A stretch of DNA of 47,415 bases from NCBI RefSeq assembly GCF_000158955.1, contig NZ_GG657757.1, positions 6,913,778-6,961,192 of the forward strand. Reading direction: 5' to 3'. The notes beneath the pieces were generated by a model. That model did no database searches, was not told the DNA's origin, and saw only the letters and a list, made by a program, of their open reading frames with translations. Shown here piece by piece: positions 41,262 to 47,415 of the stretch. Made by a program: the position numbers and the translations under genes. The stretch's first letter is position 1. Each line of letters opens with the position of its first letter. The DNA is from Streptomyces viridochromogenes DSM 40736. Lineage in GTDB: Bacteria; Actinomycetota; Actinomycetes; Streptomycetales; Streptomycetaceae.

Positions 41262-41607
41262 GGCCGTCCCTCACTTTCTGCAGCAGGTCCAGGTCCGGGG
41301 TGGTGCGGGAAACGAGGCGTGGTGGGCGGACGGTGATCCGGCCGGCTTCCAGCAGATCGCAGAGCAGGATGACGACCACGCTCACCGGGAGGTCGAGCCG
41401 GGCGGCCAGCTCCGCGACGGCGACCGGCTCGGCGCACAGCCGCAGGATCCGGGTGTGCTCGGGCTGGCACCGGACCGCCGCCACGGGCTGCGGATCGACC
41501 GCGGTGACCGTCGCGATGAGCGTGAAGTCGGCGCGGCTGGGCCGGGTCCGGCCCCCGGTCAGAGTGAACGGCCGTACGAGCCGGCCCGCCGAGTCGCCTC
41601 CGCCCAC
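41248..41607 (-). CDS. cvnC: Conservon DUF742 protein, CvnC type
   Basis: A 119-residue DUF742 protein: VRPFTLTGGRTRPSRADFTL near the N-terminus, then a helix-turn-helix-like region (EPVAVAELAARLDLPVSVVVILLCDLLEAG). Members act between roadblock and GTPase components. The GTG at 41607 is one base after the roadblock stop, and its 3' end overlaps cvnD. Confidence 0.92.
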   Translation of the reverse strand: MGGGDSAGRLVRPFTLTGGRTRPSRADFTLIATVTAVDPQPVAAVRCQPEHTRILRLCAEPVAVAELAARLDLPVSVVVILLCDLLEAGRITVRPPRLVSRTTPDLDLLQKVRDGLGRL

Positions 41608-41608
41608 C

Positions 41609-42040
41609 TCACACGCCGGGGTCGGCGACGGGCCCGGCCATGCCCCGCGGTGCCGCGCTGAGGTGCTCGCCGATCTTCTTCACCAGCATGTTCATCTGGT
41701 ACGCCACGACCCCCACGTCCGCGCCCGGCCCGGTGAGCACGACCAGGTGCGCGCCGGGGCCGGCGGAGGTCAGGATCAGATAGCTGTTGGCCATCTCGAT
41801 GAGCGCCTGGCGCACCGGACCGCCCCGGAAGTCCATGCTGACGCCCTTGCTGAGGCTCATCAGTCCGGACGCGGTCGCCGCGAGCCGCTCGGCGTCGTCG
41901 CGCAGGAATCCGGTGGACTTGCTCACCACCAGGCCGTCCTCGGAGAGCACCACGGCCTGGTTCACGTCGGCGACCCGCTCCACGAGTCCGGTCAGCAGCT
42001 GGTCGAGCTGGGTGTGGGTGGCGGGGATGGGGCGTGTCAT
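41609..42040 (-). CDS. cvnB: Conservon roadblock/LC7 protein, CvnB type
   Basis: A 143-residue roadblock/LC7-domain protein: LLTGLVERVADVNQAVVLSE, DGLVVSKSTGF and GPGAHLVVLTGPGADVGVVAYQM. In other bacteria such proteins are GTPase-activating or regulatory partners of MglA-like GTPases. The ATG at 42040 has GAAGGA upstream. It lies 14 bases downstream of cvnA. Confidence 0.93.
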   Translation of the reverse strand: MTRPIPATHTQLDQLLTGLVERVADVNQAVVLSEDGLVVSKSTGFLRDDAERLAATASGLMSLSKGVSMDFRGGPVRQALIEMANSYLILTSAGPGAHLVVLTGPGADVGVVAYQMNMLVKKIGEHLSAAPRGMAGPVADPGV

Positions 42041-42054
42041 TGCGGTGTCCTTCG

Positions 42055-44595
42055 TCAGCGGTCGGCGGGCGGAGTCGAGGGGACGGAGTCGGCGGCGGCC
42101 CGGCGCGGTGCGGCCTGCTCCTCGGCGTACGGGGGCTCGGTGTCGCCGTCACGGGCCCGGAGCGTGCCGCGCTGGAAACCGGCCAGGGAGGAGGCGGCCG
42201 CTTCCGCGGTGAACTCGTCGGGAGAGCCGTCCTCGTCGGGCCCGGACTCCTCACGCAGCTCCTCCACCAGGCTGGTCTGCGGGACCCGGCGGGGGAGCGG
42301 GGCGAGACCGTCCCGGCGGGGGATGACCTCGCGGGCGGCGGTCGGTGCGGTGGCGGAGGCCGTGCGCGCCGCGACGAGGGGGCGGGGCTCGCGGGGCGAT
42401 ACGGCGGCGCGGTCGGCCCCCCGCGGGGCGTCGCCCCCGCGCGGCTCCTCGACGTCCTGGGACGCCGCGACCCGCCCGGCGTCCGAGGCATCCGGCCCGG
42501 CGTCCGTGGCGTCCCCCGCGTCCACCGAACCCCCCGCGTCCACCGAACCTTGTTCGTCCTCCGGAGTGCCGTCGTCCGTCGCTCCGCCGACCGAGCCTCT
42601 CGGGCCGGCCGTGGCCACCAGACCGTTCACACCGGCGCCCCGCGCCCGGGACGACCCGCCGCCCGGGAACTCCCGCACCACGATCTCGTGCGGGATCAGC
42701 ACGATCGCCGTGGTCCCGCCGTACGGCGACGAGCGCAGGGTCGCCGTGATGCCGTGCCGGTGGGCGAGCTGGGCGATCACGAACATGCCGAGCCGCAGGT
42801 CGTCGGCGAGCGCCACCACGTCGAACTGCGGGGGCACCGCCAGCTGTTCGTTGAAGGACGCGTAGTCCTCCTCCGACATGCCGAGGCCGCGGTCCTCGAC
42901 CTCGACGGCCAGGCCCTTGGCCACCATCTGGGCGCGCACCGTGACGGGGCTCGGGGCGGGGGAGTACGAGGTCGCGTTGTCGATGAGCTCGGCCAGCAGG
43001 TGGATGACGTCGGCCACCGCGGGCGGGGCGACGTACACCTCCTCCTCGGTGTGCACCTCCACCCGCTGGTACTCGGCGACCTCGCCGACCGCGCTGCGCA
43101 GGATGTCGATCAGCGCGACCGGCTCGGACCAGCTGCGGCCGGGCCGTTCGCCGCTGACGATGACGAGGTTCTCCTCGTAGCGGCGCAACTGGCTGGCCGT
43201 GGAGTCCAGTTCGTACAGGCCCTTGAGGACGTCGGGGTCGTTGTGCTCACGCTCCAGCGCGTCCAGTTTGCTGAGCTGGAGGTTGACGAGGTTCTGGCTC
43301 TGCCGGGCGATGCCCAGGATGATCTTCTGGAAGCCGCGCCGGGTGTCGGCGAGTTCGACCGCGGTGTGCACGGCGGTGCGCTGGGCGGTGTTGAACGCCC
43401 GTGCCACCTGGCCGAGTTCGTCGTGGCCGTAGTCCAGTGTCTTCGCTGCCGTCTCGGGGTCGACCGTCTCGCCCCGCTCCAGCCGCGCCACCACGTCGGG
43501 CAGCCGCTCCTGTGCGAGGCTGACGGCGGCCCGGCGCAGGCCGCGCAGCCGCCGGGACAGCGAGCGGGTGATCCGCCAGGACATCCCGACGCACACCAGC
43601 AGCGCGAGCAGCCCGCCGGCACTCAGGAAGCCCGCCTTGACCAGCAGCCCGTCCGCCTGGTCGGCGCTGCGTTCGAGCAGTCCCGTCGTCTGCTGCTCGA
43701 TCAGGGTCGCGTAGTGGTCGGACAGTTTGCCCATGGCGGCCTTCCACCGCTTCTGCGCGTCCGGCAGGGCGATCCGGTCCGCTTCGGTGCTGGAGTTGCG
43801 GGCCGCCAGCACCTGGTCCTCGACGGCCTGCAGCGTCTTCCACTCCGGGCTCGCCAGGATCTGCTCGGTCTGCGCCTTGGCGTCGCCGGTCAGTTGGGGC
43901 AGGACCTGGTCCTGGACCAGCCAGCGCCGGGTGTTCACCAGCTCCGCGAACTGCACCCAGGCCTTGTCGTCCAGATGCCCGGCCGGCCAGGCCAGGGTCA
44001 GCTGCGCGTCCTCCCGGGAGACCAGCTCCGCCGCGTGCTCCAGCGCGACCAGCGGGCCGGCCTGCGAGGTGAGGTCGCCGTCGTCGACCTGGGAGAGCTC
44101 CTGGAAGGCGTGGATCTGGTCGTCGATGATCGAGGAGTACTGGTCGAGCGCCTGCTGGGCGGTGATGTCGGTGGGGTTGTCCACCTGGTCCCGGTAGTAC
44201 TCCAGGCTGCCCACCGAGCCCAGCACCGAGTACAGCCGGTCCGAGACGCGGGAGGGCGCCTTCTCGATCGCGTCCGCCTGCCCGACCAGCTTGGCGACCG
44301 CCTTGTCGGTCTCCTCCCGCTGTCCGTCGAGCGCGGCCCGGGAGCCCTTGGGTGAGGCCAGCCAGGCCGCCGAGAGGCTGCGTTCCCGCTGCAGTGCGAG
44401 TGTCGCGTCGGTGCCCATGGCACCGGTCGACCGGCTCAGCTCCGTCTGGTCACGCAGCCGAAGCCCCTCCGAGAACATCTGGATCGTCGTCACGCCCCAC
44501 ATGGCGGCGAGGGTGACGCTCGGCACCAGGGCCAGAAGCACCAGGGAGAGGCGTATGGAACCGAGACGGCGCCGGGCACCTGTCCGTCGAGACAT
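42055..44595 (-). CDS. cvnA: Conservon membrane sensor histidine-kinase-like protein, CvnA type
   Basis: An 846-residue membrane protein. The first helix is about residues 15-35 (LSLVLLALVPSVTLAAMWG), then an extracytoplasmic NIT-like sensor of about 280 residues, the second helix (about 320-345, GGLLALLVCVGMSW), HAMP, then a kinase-like ATPase domain (about 480-590) with LIDNATSYSP and VEDRGLGMSEED. There is no convincing H-box His, as usual in these proteins. The C-terminal 250 residues are low-complexity and include SVDAGGSVDAG and related repeats. ATG at 44595 has AGGA six bases upstream. The conservon order A-B-C-D is complete; no CvnE-type P450 directly follows D. Confidence 0.92.
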   Translation of the reverse strand: MSRRTGARRRLGSIRLSLVLLALVPSVTLAAMWGVTTIQMFSEGLRLRDQTELSRSTGAMGTDATLALQRERSLSAAWLASPKGSRAALDGQREETDKAVAKLVGQADAIEKAPSRVSDRLYSVLGSVGSLEYYRDQVDNPTDITAQQALDQYSSIIDDQIHAFQELSQVDDGDLTSQAGPLVALEHAAELVSREDAQLTLAWPAGHLDDKAWVQFAELVNTRRWLVQDQVLPQLTGDAKAQTEQILASPEWKTLQAVEDQVLAARNSSTEADRIALPDAQKRWKAAMGKLSDHYATLIEQQTTGLLERSADQADGLLVKAGFLSAGGLLALLVCVGMSWRITRSLSRRLRGLRRAAVSLAQERLPDVVARLERGETVDPETAAKTLDYGHDELGQVARAFNTAQRTAVHTAVELADTRRGFQKIILGIARQSQNLVNLQLSKLDALEREHNDPDVLKGLYELDSTASQLRRYEENLVIVSGERPGRSWSEPVALIDILRSAVGEVAEYQRVEVHTEEEVYVAPPAVADVIHLLAELIDNATSYSPAPSPVTVRAQMVAKGLAVEVEDRGLGMSEEDYASFNEQLAVPPQFDVVALADDLRLGMFVIAQLAHRHGITATLRSSPYGGTTAIVLIPHEIVVREFPGGGSSRARGAGVNGLVATAGPRGSVGGATDDGTPEDEQGSVDAGGSVDAGDATDAGPDASDAGRVAASQDVEEPRGGDAPRGADRAAVSPREPRPLVAARTASATAPTAAREVIPRRDGLAPLPRRVPQTSLVEELREESGPDEDGSPDEFTAEAAASSLAGFQRGTLRARDGDTEPPYAEEQAAPRRAAADSVPSTPPADR

Positions 44596-44786
44596 CGTCG
44601 TCCTAGGGCGATCAGCGGGGAGCGAGGAACGGGGAGGCGGAACGGTCGGGGGGTGCGGGGGACGGTCGCGGGGGTGAGGGGGTGCCGGACGCGGCACATG
44701 GGATGGGCAGGATGTTATCCGTACAAGTGACCGCACGGACCGGGCCTGACCGAATCTTTGGCGACACCGTCACAGGAAGCGCCCGG

Positions 44787-45797
44787 TCACCGGGTTCCGG
44801 CGGCCGCGAACCGGGCCACAGCGGACACGTTCGACCTGGTCACGAAGGCCGGCCCGGTGAGCACCGGAGCGGTCCCGCCGCCACTGACGTTGCCGTTGGT
44901 GCGGTACAGCCACAGGGCGTTCACCGCGAGGTAGCCCTGGAGGTAGGGCTGCTGGTCCACGGCGAACTGCACGTCGCCGTCCTGGACCGCCTTCACCAGG
45001 TCCTCGTTGAGGTCGAACGTGGCGACCTTCGCTCTGCTGCCGGCCTGTCTCACGGCCTTGACCGCGCTGAGCGCGTACTGGGCGCCGTTGGTGACGACCT
45101 CGTCGATGCTCGTGTCCTGACGCAGCCGGGACGCGATCGTGGCGCCCACCGCGTCCATGTCGCTGCCGTCCACGTACAGGTTGTCGGTGTCGCCGTGGAA
45201 CGCCTTCTTCACGCCGGCGCAGCGGGCCTCCAGCGCCACGTTGCCGCGCTCGTGCACCACGCACAGGGCGTGTTCGGCCTTCACCTCGTCGAGCTTGTCG
45301 CCGACCGCCCGGCCCGCGACGGACTCGTCCTGGCCGAAGTACTCCAGCAGACCCGACGGACGCCAGGCGTCGATGCCCGAGTTGAGCCCGACGACGGGGA
45401 TGCCGGCCGCCTTGGCCTGGGCGATCGGCCCGCGCATCGCCGCCGGCTTGGCCAGGGTCACCGCGATGCCGTCGACCTTGTCGCGGACCGCGTCGCGCAC
45501 CAGGTCGGCCTGCGCGGCCGGGTCGGCGTCGCCGGCGTAGGTCAGGTCGACGCCGTCCTTGACGGCCGCCGTCTCGGCGCCCCTGCGCACCAGGTCCCAG
45601 AAGGCGTCGCCCTTGCCGCCGTGCGTGACCAGGGCGACCTTCATCCCGCCGCCCGACCCGCCCGCCGCGTCCGCGTCCTTCCCGTCCCGGGCCACGCCGA
45701 GGACGGAGCAGCCGGCCACCAGCAGACACACGGCGGACGCCAGAGCGGCGACTCGGGCGAGTCTCGCTGCGGTGTGCGGTGGGGGAGGAGTGTTCAT
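44787..45797 (-). CDS. Sugar-type (RbsB-like) periplasmic-binding lipoprotein, without adjacent transporter
   Basis: A 336-residue lipoprotein. The signal ends at the lipobox LLVAGC (about residue 30), then an Asp/Gly linker and a type I binding fold: MKVALVTHGGKGDAFWDLVRRG, AQADLVRDAVRDKVDGIAVT, GIPVVGLNSGIDAW, ALCVVHERGNVALEARC, VATFDLNEDLVKAVQDGDVQFAVDQQP and YLQGYLAV. It binds sugars or related small molecules outside the membrane. No permease or ATPase is next to it, so it may serve a distant transporter or a receptor. The ATG at 45797 is chosen from the signal peptide; a longer frame to 46001 gives no signal-like sequence. Confidence 0.85.
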   Translation of the reverse strand: MNTPPPPHTAARLARVAALASAVCLLVAGCSVLGVARDGKDADAAGGSGGGMKVALVTHGGKGDAFWDLVRRGAETAAVKDGVDLTYAGDADPAAQADLVRDAVRDKVDGIAVTLAKPAAMRGPIAQAKAAGIPVVGLNSGIDAWRPSGLLEYFGQDESVAGRAVGDKLDEVKAEHALCVVHERGNVALEARCAGVKKAFHGDTDNLYVDGSDMDAVGATIASRLRQDTSIDEVVTNGAQYALSAVKAVRQAGSRAKVATFDLNEDLVKAVQDGDVQFAVDQQPYLQGYLAVNALWLYRTNGNVSGGGTAPVLTGPAFVTRSNVSAVARFAAAGTR

Positions 45798-45892
45798 GGG
45801 GGGCGGACCTCGCTGTGCGGCCGAGCAAGAGCAGGGTGAGAGCACAGGCATGGTCGTGAACGTGCACGACCCGATGACTCTCGCTGGCCCGG

Positions 45893-45922
45893 AGCCAACC
45901 GTGTGTGACCACTGGTCGTCAA
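45893..45922 (-). promoter_or_regulatory. Candidate promoter of the orphan binding-protein gene
   Basis: On the minus strand TTGACG (45922-45917) and TTGGCT (45898-45893) are 18 bases apart. The palindrome GACCA-C-TGGTC (45907-45917) lies in the spacer, suggesting a repressor site. The -10 match is weak. Confidence 0.4.
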
Positions 45923-45997
45923 GTGAGCGGCCACATGCAGTGAGTTGCCGCCGCCGCATCGTGATGTTGTTCGACGGGTCGAACGGCGCGACCGTGG

Positions 45998-46405
45998 TCA
46001 CGGCTTGTGCGCGACCGCCCCGTACATCGCGATGTCCTCGTCCGGGATGCCCTCACCTCCGCTTTCCGTACCGTCCGCGCGGTTCGGCCGCCACTTGTGG
46101 ACCTGGACGATGCCGGGCTCCACCAGGTCGGGACCCGCGAAGAACGCGGCGGCCTCGTCCTGGGTGCGCAGTCGCATCGGCATGCCGCGCGCGGCGTACT
46201 CCCGGGCCACCCGGCCGACCTCGTCCGGGGCGAAGTCGGCGGTGCCGACCGACATCGCCAGACAACTGCCCGACGGCAGCGGGTCGAGGAGCCGGCGGAC
46301 GATACCGACGGCGTCGTGTTCGTCCAGCATGAAGTGCACGATCGCGATCACCGTGAGCGCGACCGGCTCCGACAGGTCGAGGGTCTCCCGGAACCAGGCG
46401 CGCTC
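45998..46405 (-). pseudogene. C-terminal fragment of a SAM-dependent methyltransferase (Methyltransf_19/PF04672-like)
   Basis: From ERAWFRETLDLSEPVAL, through ATVLHF-like VIAIVHFMLDEHDAVGIVRR and PLPSGSCLAMSVGTADF, to FFAGPDLVEPGIVQVHKWRP and a stop at 45998, the reading matches the C-terminal half of PF04672-type methyltransferases. The N-terminal half with the SAM-binding glycine motif is missing: the frame closes at about 46446, and the P450 gene ends at 46607. It is therefore a truncated gene, probably inactive. No good ribosome-binding site lies in front of it. Confidence 0.7.
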
Positions 46406-46606
46406 CCGGTGTCGACACGGTGCTCCGGCACGGAGGCCTCCCGGTGGTCAACTCGTTCGCCGATGGCTGCAGTTGGCCCGACGGGTGCGATTCCACCACT
46501 CCCGGGTCCAGGAGGGAAGCCGCGGCGGGCCGGGGTGGGCGTCCGGGGCGCCCTGGACTGGTGCGGCTGAGGGCCCCCGGAGATCCGGCGTCCGCCGGGC
46601 CGACCG

Positions 46607-47415
46607 TCAGCCGGTCAGGACCGGCAGCGACCGATGGCCGTGGGAAATGAACGAGTCCACCGGCCGCAGCTCGTCCGACGGCACGGCGAGGGCGAGGCCG
46701 GGGAACCGCTCGAACAGGGCCGGCAGGGCCACGCGGGCCTCCAGCCGGCCGAGCGGGGCGCCCAGGCAGTGGTGGACGCCGTAGCCGAAGGCCAGATGGT
46801 CCTTCGCAGCGCGGGTGACGTCGAATCGGGCGGCGTCCGGGCCGTGCTGCTCCGGGTCGCGTCCGGCGGCGGCGTAGGAGGCGAGGATCGCCTCGCCCTT
46901 GCGGATCACCGCGCCGTCCGGGCCGCCCAGTTCGCCGAGCGGGAGGTCCTCGACGGCGTACCGCAGCGGCAGGCTGGCCACCGGTGCCTCGGCCCGCAGG
47001 GTCTCCTCGATCACGTCGTCCCAGGTGGCCCGCCCGTCGCGGACGTGCGCGAGCTGGTCGGGGTGGGTGAGCAGCGCGTGGACGGCGTTGTCGAGCAGGT
47101 TGACCGTCGTCTCGTGGCCGGCGCTGATCACCAGCATCAGCGTGTCGAGCAGTTCCTGCTCGCTCAGCCGGGTGCCGCTCTCCTCCTCATGGGCCGCGAT
47201 CAGCGCGGAGGTCAGGTCGTCGCCGGGCGACGCCCGTTTCGCGGCGACGAGTTCACCGAGGACGGCGTAGAACCGGGCGTAGATGTCGGTGACTTCCGCC
47301 GCGTCGGCCGAGGTGTGGAAGACACCGTCCACCACGGCCCGCAGTTCGGGACCCAACTCCTCCGGCAAACCGAGCAGTTCGCCGATGACCTGGATGGGCA
47401 GCGGATAGCAGAACT
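46607..47415 (-). CDS. Cytochrome P450, 5' end outside the window
   Basis: The reading is open from the right edge through YPLPIQVIGELLGLPEELGP to a stop at 46607, about 269 residues of a protein normally about 400. I-helix AGHETT (oxygen-activation Thr), K-helix EETLR (ExxR), the heme signature FGYGVHHCLG with the Cys thiolate, and the C-terminal LPALFERFPGLAL are seen. Class I bacterial P450s hydroxylate small molecules or secondary metabolites, using ferredoxin and reductase encoded elsewhere. Conservon-linked CvnE P450s usually follow cvnD and some lack ExxR; this one lies upstream of cvnA behind two other genes and has ExxR, so a link is unproven. Confidence 0.93.
   Translation of the reverse strand, partial: FCYPLPIQVIGELLGLPEELGPELRAVVDGVFHTSADAAEVTDIYARFYAVLGELVAAKRASPGDDLTSALIAAHEEESGTRLSEQELLDTLMLVISAGHETTVNLLDNAVHALLTHPDQLAHVRDGRATWDDVIEETLRAEAPVASLPLRYAVEDLPLGELGGPDGAVIRKGEAILASYAAAGRDPEQHGPDAARFDVTRAAKDHLAFGYGVHHCLGAPLGRLEARVALPALFERFPGLALAVPSDELRPVDSFISHGHRSLPVLTG

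Noticed and set aside
42034..44355. 773-codon plus-strand frame opposite cvnA
   Set aside because: Shadow frame of a GC-rich gene; the conservon order and the kinase motifs fix the minus strand as coding.
46607..47415. P450 as the fifth gene (CvnE) of the conservon
   Set aside because: It lies on the wrong side of cvnA, separated by two unrelated genes, and has a normal ExxR motif. Kept as a separate gene.
1..47415. tRNA, rRNA, riboswitch, phage or integrase genes
   Set aside because: I scanned for tRNA-like cloverleaf ends, the usual rRNA landmarks and integrase/transposase motifs and found none that I could support.

Overview
The window is a piece of a Streptomyces (or very close actinomycete) chromosome. 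The DNA is strongly GC-rich with G/C at most third codon positions. GTG and TTG starts and overlapping GTGA/ATGA junctions are common. It carries a conservon (sensor kinase, roadblock, DUF742 and GTPase genes), a SpoIIE/GAF/HATPase regulator, TIGR04222 and DUF692 proteins, and two palindromic repeat families that I associate with Streptomyces. I saw no tRNA, rRNA, CRISPR array, prophage or intact transposase. No gene-free stretch exceeds 300 bases.

Layout. 0-5.7 kb: a TIGR04222-type membrane protein gene (disrupted or cut by the window edge), then a divergent choline/betaine-type operon (aldehyde dehydrogenase, GMC oxidoreductase, APC permease). 5.7-13 kb, mostly minus strand: DUF692 enzyme, small membrane protein, PTH2-like hydrolase, a two-gene ABC exporter (plus strand), a small CxxC protein carrying an inserted repeat, a lipoprotein polysaccharide deacetylase, and an FAD oxidoreductase with a Rieske tail. 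13-16.4 kb: ArsR regulator plus SRPBCC pair with an operator over the start codon, PhoX-type phosphatase, SPFH protein. 16.4-21 kb: a MITE-like element at the stop codon of a SulP transporter; carbonic anhydrase and a frameshifted secreted-protein gene upstream of it; zapE; a second, diverged MITE with another repeat nested in it. 20.8-24.3 kb: pyrimidine-reductase-like protein, conserved unknown protein, murC, msrB.

24.3-31.8 kb: a 970-residue membrane receptor-like protein with a C-terminal periplasmic-binding-protein fold, a GAF-GAF-SpoIIE-HATPase regulator, a decayed beta-galactosidase remnant, DyP peroxidase and MOSC protein. 31.9-37 kb: a flavin electron-transfer cluster (ferric-reductase-like membrane flavoprotein, FMN-binding lipid- or membrane-anchored protein, ApbE FMN transferase, small CxxC protein) divergent from an OmpR-type two-component pair. 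37-40.6 kb: an OpuC-type osmoprotectant ABC importer. 40.7-44.6 kb: conservon cvnABCD. 44.8-47.4 kb: an orphan sugar-type binding lipoprotein, a truncated SAM methyltransferase and the 3' part of a cytochrome P450.

How the genes work together. The choline cassette and the OpuC importer both serve glycine-betaine supply, so osmoprotection is a theme. SulP plus carbonic anhydrase form a bicarbonate/sulfate-type transport unit. The flavin cluster looks like a complete route from cytoplasmic NAD(P)H to a covalently flavinylated protein outside the membrane, probably controlled by the adjacent two-component pair. The least understood items are the 970-residue receptor-like protein, the DUF692 enzyme with its C-terminal extension, and the repeat/MITE insertions.
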